Shown here piece after piece: positions 53,978-63,941 of a DNA stretch of 64,000 nucleotides (the first letter of the stretch is position 1; each line of letters starts with the position of its first letter). A model generated the notes under the pieces. That model was not told the origin of the DNA and searched no databases. It saw only the letters and a program-made list of their open reading frames with translations. A program made the translations under genes and the position numbers. Origin of the DNA: Sphingobacterium sp. SGG-5 (GTDB taxonomy: Bacteria; Bacteroidota; Bacteroidia; Sphingobacteriales; Sphingobacteriaceae); assembly GCF_011043525.1 (NCBI RefSeq), contig NZ_JAAKGO010000005.1, positions 186,001 through 250,000 on the forward strand. The letters run 5' to 3'.

Positions 53978-54317
53978 TATTAGGTTTACTGATATGACGA
54001 ATATATCAAAATATTTTGAATAACGACATTTTTTTCTTGGAGGATCATAACAAAGCAGGCATCCTCTAAGTTTAATAAACGATAGCTGCTATGCCATTAT
54101 AGGAAGTTCCTTATGGCTTTTACAGCTATCAAACCACCGATCGGTTGTGGATTTATTATTGAGCCCAAAACCATGTCTACCCATGTTTGAAGGATCATGC
54201 TACCCAAGAATTTGCCAGCAGGACATCACACGACATATCAGAGCAACGGACCTATTTGGTAAGACACATCTTCAGTCTAAAGAGGTAGAGATAGTAGAGT
54301 AAATCATCAAACGGGGA
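53978..54317. other. Gap between PUL2 sigma gene and PUL3, with gene debris
   Basis: No intact gene in 340 bp. It contains the phosphoesterase remnant described separately (54234-54302). The preceding 200 bp show no recognisable coding frame. It probably marks a rearrangement joint. Confidence 0.6.
54234..54302 (+). pseudogene. 3'-terminal remnant of a second phosphoesterase gene
   Basis: Translates to HIRATDLFGKTHLQSKEVEIVE then stop, against HVRATDLFGKTHLQSKEVEIVE at the end of the intact gene (36301-36369). Most of the nucleotide differences are synonymous (GAA/GAG, ATT/ATA, GTT/GTA, TAG/TAA). So it derives from a paralog that was under coding selection before the rest was lost. Confidence 0.85.
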
Positions 54318-56435
54318 TTATTCATTCCATTTTAAAGTAGGATAACCGTTATTCTTATTATTTAGATCCGGTATCCACATATTATTACCTTGATTCAGAA
54401 GGCTTAACGTTTCTACACTTTTTAGTTTTATACCCGAAAGCTCTTCGCCTGGTGAATTAATTTTATCGACAGTTCCCTGAAGATAAAAAACATTGTTGAC
54501 AGTGGGCCCTGATTTACCTATTATACTTCCTATACCTGCTACTTCCTTGTAATTTGTACTAATATTCCCAATATTATAGCTATTGCTTATATATCCATTC
54601 CTAAAATAACCAGCTAATCCTCCAATATATTTATTTGCACCAGAAGAAGTGTTTAAAACAATTTTTCCCGTGTTGTAACAGTTAATAAGAATATTATTTC
54701 CCACACCGTATCCAAGAATCCCCCCTGCTTGTGAACTTCCTTTAACAGATGCGTCATTAAAGCTGTTCGAGACGGTTAGATTATTGCCATAAGCAACAAT
54801 ACCGGCAGATATACCTCCTACTGCAATCGTACTGTTGCCACTTATTCCGATATTATTAATGCTCCCATCCTTTACATAACCAAATAAGCCGTTCGAACTC
54901 TGTGCATTATCATTCCTGTTGATATTAAGATTAAGAATTTTATGTCCGCCTCCATCCAAGTGACCACTAAATGCTCGATTATTGGTCGTCGTGATATACC
55001 AACCAATTGGCATAAAATTAAATCTATTCAAATCGATATCCGTAATTAATTTAAAATACTTTGCAGCAAAGGTATTCCCTTTATACACTTGTTCTGCTAA
55101 GAAAACCAGCTGGCCAGGATGATCAATCAGGATTGGATTATCTATTGTACTTCCCTTTCCATGAGTATCGTCAAACGCCCGAACTTCACCATTCCAAGCT
55201 TGGTCTGGCAGCAGATGTAACCATTTACTTGGAGTCGAAACTGTTTTATAGTTTTCTATGGTATGGAACGTCATAAAATTGGCATTGTGAAAATTATCGG
55301 CACCGCCCATTCCATCATCATAGGCCGTACGGGATACGAATAATATGTCATTTCCATCAAAGATCCAGTCAACATATTGGAAGCCTACATTTTCTACATC
55401 ATCATGTGCCAGCACGATCGTATTGATTTGCCACGTTTCTAAATCCGAAGAACTCGTAAGCGCTAATACATTTCTAATCCCACCTGCTGATCTATTGCCG
55501 GCTTTGTATTGTTCAGGAACGTAATTTGCTAACGACCAGTATTTTTTTGTATTTGGGTCATATCTGATATTAAATTTCGACGCACCACCCCAAAATTGGA
55601 TTCTCTTGGCTGATCCAGGCTCTATCTTGACGTCGGAAGACAGCGAATAATAACCTGCATATATACCATCCATTGAGGCTAAACGAGTGATACACTTTAC
55701 TTTCCCATCGAGTCCTATCACTGCATTCGCTTCAAGCCAACCTGTTCCATCTATCCAAGCTGGTTTTTCTAACCTCTCCGATTGCACCCAACTTGCGGAA
55801 TTCAGCAGATCTGCGTCCTGTGAAGCCGAAACAACATACGCTTTATTACCAGACATCCACTTGTTGTTCAAATCCTTATCATGAAACTCGTACGCTTTAT
55901 AAATCCGTCCATTAGCAAACAATACCGGAGTAGATGATCCATGACAAGCCCCCGATATAATAACAGTTGGTGTAGACCAAGTCTTTCCTTCATCATCGGA
56001 CCCCCTTATCACCAAGTTTGCTCCTCCACTAGTATCTGCGCCTAGTAAATACAATTTACTCTTATGATAAAACAAGCCGGACCATACCGCTCCACTGACG
56101 CTTGCAATCTGTTTCCATGTACTGCCACCGTCTATCGAAGCAAATATATCTGTTCGATTGGACACTCCGGTTCCAAAAACATCGTTTGAAGTTATTATAT
56201 GTCCATTTGGCAATTTCACTATACTCGGTGTCCCTCTATATATTCCAGATGATTTGGAACTATGTACTATAACAGTACCGGGCACAGCTGAAAATTCAGT
56301 TTTATCAGTTGAAGGGTTGTCTTCTGTAAGCTCCTTTTCGCACCCTCCAATTGTCAAAAGAGGTAATGTCAAAAAAATTAACACTATCCACGACAATTTA
56401 ATGCCTTCTATCAACATTGTCTTCAAACTTTTCAT
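54318..56435 (-). CDS. Sialidase-fold - GLUG fusion lipoprotein (PUL3)
   Basis: 705 aa. The lipobox is LTIGGC (Cys about residue 32). Residues 50-405 form the sialidase-like module, with Asp-boxes SIDGGSTW and DDEGKTW. Motifs shared with the paralogs are SSGIYRGTPSIV, GWLEANAVIG, FWGGASKFNIRYDPNTKKYWSLANY and GFQYVDWIFDG followed by FVSRTAYDDGMGGADNFHNAN. Residues 420-700 are GLUG-type repeats (YFKLITDIDLNRFNF, LDGGGHKILNLN, SNGLFGYVKDGSINNIGISG). It joins in one chain the two module types that PUL1 and PUL2 keep apart. A surface-exposed catalytic or binding protein is likely. Confidence 0.85.
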   Translation of the reverse strand: MKSLKTMLIEGIKLSWIVLIFLTLPLLTIGGCEKELTEDNPSTDKTEFSAVPGTVIVHSSKSSGIYRGTPSIVKLPNGHIITSNDVFGTGVSNRTDIFASIDGGSTWKQIASVSGAVWSGLFYHKSKLYLLGADTSGGANLVIRGSDDEGKTWSTPTVIISGACHGSSTPVLFANGRIYKAYEFHDKDLNNKWMSGNKAYVVSASQDADLLNSASWVQSERLEKPAWIDGTGWLEANAVIGLDGKVKCITRLASMDGIYAGYYSLSSDVKIEPGSAKRIQFWGGASKFNIRYDPNTKKYWSLANYVPEQYKAGNRSAGGIRNVLALTSSSDLETWQINTIVLAHDDVENVGFQYVDWIFDGNDILFVSRTAYDDGMGGADNFHNANFMTFHTIENYKTVSTPSKWLHLLPDQAWNGEVRAFDDTHGKGSTIDNPILIDHPGQLVFLAEQVYKGNTFAAKYFKLITDIDLNRFNFMPIGWYITTTNNRAFSGHLDGGGHKILNLNINRNDNAQSSNGLFGYVKDGSINNIGISGNSTIAVGGISAGIVAYGNNLTVSNSFNDASVKGSSQAGGILGYGVGNNILINCYNTGKIVLNTSSGANKYIGGLAGYFRNGYISNSYNIGNISTNYKEVAGIGSIIGKSGPTVNNVFYLQGTVDKINSPGEELSGIKLKSVETLSLLNQGNNMWIPDLNNKNNGYPTLKWNE

Positions 56436-56442
56436 GGTATAT

Positions 56443-57618
56443 CTATTTATTTATATATTTCCTCCATTTCCTATCTGTCCCACTCTTCGCATAATTGTGG
56501 ATCCGCTGGAAAGTTATATAGTTGGAGTTATGCGCATTATCTGCTTCACCAAATTCATCGGTAAAACCAACCCTATTTACGAAAACAATGTCATCCCCTT
56601 CAAACCGCCAGTCTATATATTGAAACCCATGATATTTTACATTGTCGCTTGCTAGTATAATTTGGTTGAGTTTCCAATGCGCTAAATCCGGAGAGGAGAT
56701 CAAAGCTAAAACACTTCTCATCCCTCCAGCTCTCATTTTTGGTTTCCGTAATATTTCCGAAGGATAATTCGTAAGTGCCCAATATTTTTTCGTTTTCACA
56801 TCCCACATGATGTTAAATTTGGTCGCACCGCCTAAAAATGGGATAGCTTTAACTGAATCAGGATCTACCGATCCGTCTTCACCTACCGAATAATAGCCAG
56901 CGATATAGCCCGACTCATTGGCAACCCTTGTGATGCCCTTAATCAATCCATCCGGCCCCAATACCGCATTAGTTTCTAACCACCCTGTACCATCCATGTC
57001 ATGAGGTTTTTCGACTTCCTCACTATAGCTCCAACTATCTGTCTTTAACAGATCTGCATTGGTATCTGCCCACATCACAAATGATTTGTTTTCCGACATC
57101 CAAGGTTTCTTTTTATCTTCAACACCTAAATGGTCATATCCTTTGTAGATTTTTCCATCATGGAAAACCACTGGAGTTGATGAACCGTGATATCGTCCCT
57201 TTTTCAAAACAACAAGAGACGACCAGGTCTTGCCCATGTCAGACGATTTCCTTATAGATAGATTCCTATCTGAACCCCGTACCCCCAGAAGATACACATC
57301 ACTCTTCACTACAAATAGCCCTGCCCAAAAAGTATCCTCCAGTTCGGTTAAAAACTGCCATGTTACTCCACGGTCCAAGGATTTATATACATGGACAACG
57401 TCGGATGTAGATTTCGGCCCGAAAAAATCAAATGATGCGAGATATTCGCCGTTCGGTAAAATAACTATACTCGGTGTTCCCAAATATTTGCCCGAGCTTT
57501 TAGGCGAATGGGCAATAACTACACCGGGTACAATATCGGTTTGAGAATATGATTGAGACCCTGATATAAATAGTATCAGGAGGGTAAATAAAACAAACCA
57601 CTTACTTTTTTTCATCAT
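56443..57618 (-). CDS. Sialidase-fold (BNR repeat) protein, unknown GH family (PUL3)
   Basis: 391 aa, signal peptide ending near GSQSYSQ. It shares SSGKYLGTPSIV, YHGSSTPVVFHDGKIYKGY, GTGWLETNAVLGPDG, FLGGATKFNIMWDVKTKKYWAL and GFQYIDWRFEGDDIVFVNRVGFTDEFGEADNAHNSN with its paralogs. Asp-boxes are SLDRGVTW and SSDMGKTW. It is close to the sialidase half of the neighbouring 705-aa protein, 7 bp downstream, so the pair arose by duplication with one copy gaining a GLUG tail. Activity unknown. Confidence 0.82.
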   Translation of the reverse strand: MMKKSKWFVLFTLLILFISGSQSYSQTDIVPGVVIAHSPKSSGKYLGTPSIVILPNGEYLASFDFFGPKSTSDVVHVYKSLDRGVTWQFLTELEDTFWAGLFVVKSDVYLLGVRGSDRNLSIRKSSDMGKTWSSLVVLKKGRYHGSSTPVVFHDGKIYKGYDHLGVEDKKKPWMSENKSFVMWADTNADLLKTDSWSYSEEVEKPHDMDGTGWLETNAVLGPDGLIKGITRVANESGYIAGYYSVGEDGSVDPDSVKAIPFLGGATKFNIMWDVKTKKYWALTNYPSEILRKPKMRAGGMRSVLALISSPDLAHWKLNQIILASDNVKYHGFQYIDWRFEGDDIVFVNRVGFTDEFGEADNAHNSNYITFQRIHNYAKSGTDRKWRKYINK

Positions 57619-57629
57619 CGTTTTAACTT

Positions 57630-58583
57630 TTATTCTTCGACAATCTTTACGTTTATCTTATAAATATTTTCACTAATGGTAGCACTATAAACGTTTGATA
57701 CGACAAAGACGACCTCATAGGTCCCAGGCTCCTTAAAAACATAAGAAAAGTCTGACAATTGCTCATCAAGATAGCTTTTGACGAGTACCGGACGATCTGG
57801 CCCTTCATTCACTTGTCTGTCAACACTGATACCTTTTGTAATAGCATAGGCGATGCGATCTACGGGCGGACTCGCAGCTATGGCAAAAGAAAACCGGGAA
57901 GGTTCTATTAAAAACTGATTCGTACTACCGTCATAATTTGAATATCTTACAAAGCTCCAGTCTGCACCCATATGATCAATCAACGTATGTTCCCCTTCAT
58001 CATTCGTATAGTTTATGTTAAAATTCGACACCCTAGCGTTGGTTCTTTGTCCATAAGTCGTGTGCGGCCCTCTGGCATGATAGCTAATTGCAAAGTGAAG
58101 CTGCACGTCATCTTCTTCAAATAAATCCAATATATTGGCCTTTGTCTCAGCAAAGCCAAGAGGGTTGTTACCATTCGAAATGCCTTCTGGAAAAACGCAT
58201 CTGTCCGTAATATCGACCCAATTAGCTTCGTCTATCCCTTCGACGGAATAGGTATCACTAAAATCTTTGGAATAATACAATCGAAGCAAGTCACTTGTTT
58301 GACTCCCGTTGTAGTACTCCGATGTAAAGGAAAGGCTTATGTCAGCGACCTTATTAATTCGGTTTGTGTAAGCGTAAGCATAATCATTGTCTCGTTCACC
58401 AGAATAAAAGTTGATGTAATCTGCAACGCCTGTAAGATGAAACCGAACAGTATCACCAACCTCATATGTATCATTTTCAACTGTTACGCCAAAATCAACA
58501 GGCAGGACTTCTCTTCTTTCACAAGAGTACAAGACTATTAGAAAAGTCAACAAATAAAAGGAGATATATAAACTATTTTTCAT
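57630..58583 (-). CDS. DUF5017-domain surface lipoprotein (PUL3)
   Basis: About 317 aa from MKNSLYISFYL. The lipobox is VLYSC. It has TVRFHLTGVADYINFYSGERDNDYAY and ISLSFTSEYYNGSQTSDLLRLYYSKDF, the DUF5017 pattern, with a C-terminal Ig/PKD-like end (YVFKEPGTYEVVFVVSNVY). It is a paralog of 45662-46615 in the same position after SusD. It is likely a surface glycan-binding protein. Divergence between the two suggests different ligand preference. Confidence 0.87.
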   Translation of the reverse strand: MKNSLYISFYLLTFLIVLYSCERREVLPVDFGVTVENDTYEVGDTVRFHLTGVADYINFYSGERDNDYAYAYTNRINKVADISLSFTSEYYNGSQTSDLLRLYYSKDFSDTYSVEGIDEANWVDITDRCVFPEGISNGNNPLGFAETKANILDLFEEDDVQLHFAISYHARGPHTTYGQRTNARVSNFNINYTNDEGEHTLIDHMGADWSFVRYSNYDGSTNQFLIEPSRFSFAIAASPPVDRIAYAITKGISVDRQVNEGPDRPVLVKSYLDEQLSDFSYVFKEPGTYEVVFVVSNVYSATISENIYKINVKIVEE

Positions 58584-58603
58584 ATTATCATAATTTAAAA
58601 GAT

Positions 58604-60457
58604 TTACCAACCTGGGTTTTGAGTCAACAGTTTGTTCAGATTCCTGTCGTAAGAAGGAATAGGTAATAACAGATCCCGTTCGGATACATTATCACCTGTC
58701 TGCGTCGTAAATTTTCTGCTATCAGACGCATGATCTCGAATATCTTTAGCTGCCAAACGGATATTCTGAAGAAAATTCCCCCATCGTATCAGGTCTTGGC
58801 TGCGTAAATTTTCTCCTGCAAACTCTAACATCCTTTCTCGTTGTACTGCGAGACGAAATGCTTCTGGAGAAGATATATCCTCCCCAGTTAGATCGGAAGA
58901 GACAGTCATAGGGTCTATTAGTGTTGCCGTAGCCACGGCACCTGAACCAGAAGAACTTTCAAAAGTTATTGTCGGTATCGAGGTAAAACTGTGTCCTGGC
59001 CTTGTAATGATTACTTCCGTTACTTCTCCTTCCGATACAACAGCCACCGCATCAGCATCATCTCCGCCTCCACCTTCGATAACAACTTTAGGTGGTGTAC
59101 CGGCGAGGTATCCGCTACCTCCATCCGTAACCGTTATCCTTTGTAGAATCTCACCGTTCAAAAGCTTACCATAGGCTCGACTGCGCACGAGGTTAACAGC
59201 GTCCTTCGCATCATCAGTAACTCCGTTTATTTCATTTTCTGCTTCGGCATACATGAGTAAGATATCTGAATATCGCAATAATGGAAAATTCTGAGGAGTG
59301 TAAGTAGCATGTTTGGGTGTTAACGTTTCAAACTCCCTTCTCCATTTTCCCAAATCCATATTGTAAATGTCCAGACGAGCCGTCCTATCCCGGTTTGGAT
59401 TACTCGTCGCCGTACCATACCAATATTGTACACAAGTCCAATCGCGCCTTAAATCGGGAGAATACTTTAATGTACCTGTACTCGCGTCATCATATTCAAA
59501 CGTTTTGAACAGTAATCCAGTTGTCTTTATGGAAGCGGTGCTTCTTCCAATGTTTACATCATTACAAAAAGGGCCACTAATCGTTCCCAATTGCCCCGTT
59601 TCCACATAAGAACTCCCTATCCTATTTCCCCATATCTCGACTTCCCAGATTGTCTCTTTAACATCGTACAAATCCTGCGCATAATTAATAAATACCTGTT
59701 CAAAACTTGGATTAAGTTCATGCTCTTCCGATTCGATTACTTTTTTAGTATACGTAATGACATCATTGTACTTCTCTACATCCATAAGAGGATAACCAGC
59801 CATATGCAAATATACCCTTGCTAAAATTCCCCTGACTGCAGACAGACTGACCCTTCCTCCATAACCCACACTCGTCGCTGTTTGAGACTCAAGCAAGGTC
59901 TCCGCACGCTTCATATCCGTTATAATCTGTTCATAAACGATTCTTGCATCGGTTCGACCTATATCAGTATTGTTAATAGAAGGGTTCGGTTCGATCTTTA
60001 ATGGAATATCTCCATAATGGGTAACCAAAATAAAATAATAATACGCCCTTAAGAAAAGAGCTTCTCCTAAAATAGATTGCCTTTTTACCGCATCCATTTC
60101 CGGTTTATCTATGTTTGCAATAAGAAGATTAGCTCTCTCTATCCCAAAATATAGGTATCGCCACAAATTAGTCAAATAAGTATTGGAAGGGTCATGCTGG
60201 TAAGTATTGAGAGAGCCGGCTGGTTGCAATCCTGTCATATAGGTTTCATCTGTACCCACTGCTACCTGCAATTGATACCATTTACCATATACATATTCTT
60301 GTCCTAAAATATCGTAAACACCTCTCAAAGCTACTTCCAGATCAGTTTCTGTTTTGTAGTAGTTCTCCGGGCTCATAAAATCGGTTGGTATTTTTTCTAA
60401 AAAATCCCCACACGACAAAAGCAATAATGAGATAAAGAGTAAAGTTATTTTTTTCAT
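58604..60457 (-). CDS. SusD/RagB family lipoprotein with glycine-rich insertion (PUL3)
   Basis: About 617 aa from MKKITLLFISL; the longer frame would overlap SusC3. The lipobox is LLLLSC. It shows FLEKIPTDFMSPENYYKTETDLEVALRGVY and LFLRAYYYFILVTHYGDIPLKI. Before the conserved RERMLEFAGENLRSQDLIRWG helix lies an insert of about 80 residues (VTDGGSGYLAG, VVIEGGGGDDAD, VTEVIITRPGHSF), homologous to the one in SusD2. It partners with SusC3, which ends 10 bp upstream of its start. Confidence 0.94.
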   Translation of the reverse strand: MKKITLLFISLLLLSCGDFLEKIPTDFMSPENYYKTETDLEVALRGVYDILGQEYVYGKWYQLQVAVGTDETYMTGLQPAGSLNTYQHDPSNTYLTNLWRYLYFGIERANLLIANIDKPEMDAVKRQSILGEALFLRAYYYFILVTHYGDIPLKIEPNPSINNTDIGRTDARIVYEQIITDMKRAETLLESQTATSVGYGGRVSLSAVRGILARVYLHMAGYPLMDVEKYNDVITYTKKVIESEEHELNPSFEQVFINYAQDLYDVKETIWEVEIWGNRIGSSYVETGQLGTISGPFCNDVNIGRSTASIKTTGLLFKTFEYDDASTGTLKYSPDLRRDWTCVQYWYGTATSNPNRDRTARLDIYNMDLGKWRREFETLTPKHATYTPQNFPLLRYSDILLMYAEAENEINGVTDDAKDAVNLVRSRAYGKLLNGEILQRITVTDGGSGYLAGTPPKVVIEGGGGDDADAVAVVSEGEVTEVIITRPGHSFTSIPTITFESSSGSGAVATATLIDPMTVSSDLTGEDISSPEAFRLAVQRERMLEFAGENLRSQDLIRWGNFLQNIRLAAKDIRDHASDSRKFTTQTGDNVSERDLLLPIPSYDRNLNKLLTQNPGW

Positions 60458-60467
60458 GTCGGTTGAT

Positions 60468-63400
60468 TTAAAATGACACATTTAATCCGAAAGTAATTGT
60501 TCTGGCCCTTGGATACGCTGACCAATCGAAACCTGGAGTCAAAGGAGAGTTTCGTACCGACACTTCCGGATCGGATCCACTGTAGTTCGTCCACGTAAAG
60601 ATATTTTGCGCCGCCATATATATCCGCGCTGTCTTTATTTTAGCGGGCAATAAGACTTTATCGGAAAAAGTATAGCCTAAGCTTACTGTTTTCAACCTCA
60701 GGAAAGAACCATCTTCTATAATATTCGTATGATAAATACGCGGTGGAACTCCCCCTACCCTTGGTATAGTGGTATTCTGATTTTCCGGTGTCCATCGGTC
60801 TGTTACTGACGCAAACATATTCAAGTTATACAGGTTATACGTATTTTGTTCGAAGTACAGCCTATTGCCATTCAGAATATCATTTCCATAGGACCATTGT
60901 AAGAATATATTAAGATCAAAATTTCTATAATTAAAGTCATTCGAAAAGCCCCCAACATGTCGGGGATTGGCATTTCCGATGGGCACATAATCCTCAGCGG
61001 TAATGGTACCATCATTGTTCACATCAACAAACTTCATATCCCCGGGTTGCAGCGTATTTCGAGCACGCCCATTGGTAGGCACCTCATTTTTGAGGAAATA
61101 ACTTCCGTCTGGTAATAAATCAAAATCGCCATACTGGTATAGACCATCAGAAATAGCACCGTAAATGATTCCCATCGGCTGATCTACTTTAGCGACATAA
61201 GGGGCAACATTATGAAAATCTCCTACAAAACTTACATTTGCCAGACGATACGACTGTGCTGGTTGCAACTTTAATATCTTATTTCGATTGAATGAAATAT
61301 TGAAAGCACTACTCCACAAAAAATTCTTCGTCTTTATAATATCCGTTTGTATTGTAAATTCCAAACCATGATTTCGAACGCTACCAATATTTTGAAATGC
61401 CGTTAAATATCCCGTAGTATACGGTAAATTAGCATTCAATAATAAATCTGTCGTTGTCTTGTTGTAATAATCAAAAGTAAACTGTATACGGTTTCGAATT
61501 ACACTTAAATCATATCCCAGATTAAACTGGCTTGTGGTTTCCCATCTTAAATCGGGAACACCGGTAGTCGTCTGAAGAGACGCTCCCCGACCAGGAGTAG
61601 CGTTATTAAAGGAATAATAAGAAGTAAAAGGAAATGCAATACCTGAATAGGTAGCATACTCGTCTACCCTGTTATTTCCAGTCATACCATAGCCTACGCG
61701 TAGTTTTGCATCAGATATAAATCTAATATCTTTAATGAATGGCTCATTACTCATCCGCCATGCAAATGCTCCAGAAGGAAAATGCCCCCACTTATTATTT
61801 CCACGAAATTTAGAAGATCCGTCTGACCTAAAACTTAGCGTGACTAGGTATTTTTTATTATAATCATAATTCACCCGACCTAAAAACGAAGCTAGACTCC
61901 ATTCCTTCCTGTACGTATCCGGCACTAAAGAAGTGCTTAAGTCAATTCCATCAATACCTAGATCTTCATCTTCTATAAAACTCGATGTATATCCCGAATA
62001 AGACAACTTATTGTTTTGCATCGTAAAGCCTGCGAGTATATTTAGCTTATGTTTTTTGATCGTTCTGTTATACGTCAATGTATTTTCATTCAGCCAATTA
62101 TCCGTTCGACGGCTATAAATCCCTCCCGTCGTACCCTTAGAAGTTGGATAATTGGGATTGCCTATTTGTGTTTTTGAGTTATAAAACTTGGAAGTATTAA
62201 ACTCATTGCTAATCAACCCCCCTTTTACTTTCAATGTTAATCGTTTATTCAACTTGAAATCAATATGACCATTGACGATGATACTATTCAACACTCTTTC
62301 ATTGATTTCATTGTTTACTGAAATCACCGGATTGAGACGATAATCTGTGGGTGTTTCTGTGATAATAGCAGGATCAAAAAGCTCATCCATTAAATCTACA
62401 TCGTCAAACCCTGAAATGGGTCGGTACCCCAGTGCACTGTATATGATACTCAAACTTGGGATTCCTCCCGTCGGATCTGATATAATAGAACCGGATGTTA
62501 CTGTCTTCGTATAGTTTGCGTTAAGATATGCCCGAATATTCTTCTTCAGTTGTTGGCTTAACGTAAACTTACCTTGCCCACGGGTATATCCTGAGTTTTG
62601 GATAATTCCATCAGATTTAAATAAGTTTGCAAAAACAGCATACTGCGTTCCCTTATTTCCACCTCTGAAAGCGATATCGTGATTATGAGCAGGAGCAACT
62701 TGATACAGCGCATCTTGCATATCGATGCCGGGCATATCTTTATAATCGTCCAATGTTCTACCATCAAGATATAACCTTTCCGTCGTTATGGGATTTAGCT
62801 CATTTTGATATTTGACAAATTCATATGGCGACATCATTTCAAGCCTTCTGATTACCTTTTGGAAACCATAATAGGAATTTAGTGAAATCACAGGATCGGA
62901 ATCTGTTCCTTTTTTTGTAGTAATTATAATAACACCATTTGCACCTCTTGAACCATATATCGCCGTAGCAGAAGCATCTTTCAGTACATGAATAGATTCG
63001 ATATCTGATGGACTTACGGGACTTTCCGTAAAAGTTTCCACTGGAAAACCATCGACGACATATAAAGGCGAGTTATCCTGGGTAAGTGAGTTGTTTCCTC
63101 TGATTACGATATTATTGGGAGTTCCCGGCTGCCCGTCATTCCCCGACACTTGTACACCTGCCACCCTTCCAGCTAAGGCTTGATCAAAAGTAGCCACAGG
63201 GGCTTTTTGAAGTTCTTCCACATTGACCTGCCCTACCGCCCCTGTCAGATCCTCTTTCTTCACTTCGCCGTAACCGATATTGACCACTACTTCCTCTATT
63301 TCCGATACCGCTCTGATCAGCTTAATATAGACGACTTCGTCATTTCCGACCACCCGCTCCTGAGCACTATACCCCAGATAACTAAATACCAGAACGGCTT

Positions 63401-63941
63401 CCCGATTCGGCACATGGATCCGAAATTTTCCCTGTGTATCTGACACTGCTCTTATCGACGTACCCTTTACCGCAACACTGACTGCAGGCAAGGGTTCATT
63501 ATTCTCACCTGTCACCGTTCCCGTCACTTCTATCTGTTGACGGCTGTCAAGCATATATGTAGCTCCTTTCCCCTGAGGCGCTTCTTTCACAAAAGCCGTC
63601 TTATGATCTGCATTGAGCAGCACTTCGACAGCAATACCATCAAAGCACCTTTCCAGCACCTGTCGAAGTTCTGTATCTTTCACATCTAACGTGATGGCTT
63701 TTATTTTTCGCGACAGACTAGCATCCGTCATAAAATTATAGCCCGTCTGCTTGGATAGTTGGTAGAAGACTTCTTTTATAGGGGCCTCTACTACCTTGAT
63801 ACTTACCTTCTGGGCAAACGTCACCGCACTTGCCTGAAAGAACGTAACGATCAAAAGGATAAAGCTAAGCTTCATAATGATGAGCGGTTTTAGGATACAA
63901 TACGATTTGCTGCACCACAATGCAGTTATTTTTTTATACAT
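60468..63941 (-). CDS. SusC/RagA TonB-dependent transporter with STN domain (PUL3)
   Basis: 1157 aa starting MYKKITALWCS. STN about 45-115 (VSIKVVEAPIKEVFYQLSKQTGYNF), carboxypeptidase-like domain about 140-215, plug with VVVNIGYGEVKKEDLTGAVG and SPLYVVDGFPVETFTESPVSPSDIESI, barrel ending RTITFGLNVSF. The STN half differs from SusC2 while a 159-bp block of the CPD region is almost identical, as if exchanged. The upstream sigma/FecR pair is not in the window. The hairpin CTGCA/TGCAG (63910-63925) lies in its first codons. Confidence 0.96.
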   Translation of the reverse strand: MYKKITALWCSKSYCILKPLIIMKLSFILLIVTFFQASAVTFAQKVSIKVVEAPIKEVFYQLSKQTGYNFMTDASLSRKIKAITLDVKDTELRQVLERCFDGIAVEVLLNADHKTAFVKEAPQGKGATYMLDSRQQIEVTGTVTGENNEPLPAVSVAVKGTSIRAVSDTQGKFRIHVPNREAVLVFSYLGYSAQERVVGNDEVVYIKLIRAVSEIEEVVVNIGYGEVKKEDLTGAVGQVNVEELQKAPVATFDQALAGRVAGVQVSGNDGQPGTPNNIVIRGNNSLTQDNSPLYVVDGFPVETFTESPVSPSDIESIHVLKDASATAIYGSRGANGVIIITTKKGTDSDPVISLNSYYGFQKVIRRLEMMSPYEFVKYQNELNPITTERLYLDGRTLDDYKDMPGIDMQDALYQVAPAHNHDIAFRGGNKGTQYAVFANLFKSDGIIQNSGYTRGQGKFTLSQQLKKNIRAYLNANYTKTVTSGSIISDPTGGIPSLSIIYSALGYRPISGFDDVDLMDELFDPAIITETPTDYRLNPVISVNNEINERVLNSIIVNGHIDFKLNKRLTLKVKGGLISNEFNTSKFYNSKTQIGNPNYPTSKGTTGGIYSRRTDNWLNENTLTYNRTIKKHKLNILAGFTMQNNKLSYSGYTSSFIEDEDLGIDGIDLSTSLVPDTYRKEWSLASFLGRVNYDYNKKYLVTLSFRSDGSSKFRGNNKWGHFPSGAFAWRMSNEPFIKDIRFISDAKLRVGYGMTGNNRVDEYATYSGIAFPFTSYYSFNNATPGRGASLQTTTGVPDLRWETTSQFNLGYDLSVIRNRIQFTFDYYNKTTTDLLLNANLPYTTGYLTAFQNIGSVRNHGLEFTIQTDIIKTKNFLWSSAFNISFNRNKILKLQPAQSYRLANVSFVGDFHNVAPYVAKVDQPMGIIYGAISDGLYQYGDFDLLPDGSYFLKNEVPTNGRARNTLQPGDMKFVDVNNDGTITAEDYVPIGNANPRHVGGFSNDFNYRNFDLNIFLQWSYGNDILNGNRLYFEQNTYNLYNLNMFASVTDRWTPENQNTTIPRVGGVPPRIYHTNIIEDGSFLRLKTVSLGYTFSDKVLLPAKIKTARIYMAAQNIFTWTNYSGSDPEVSVRNSPLTPGFDWSAYPRARTITFGLNVSF

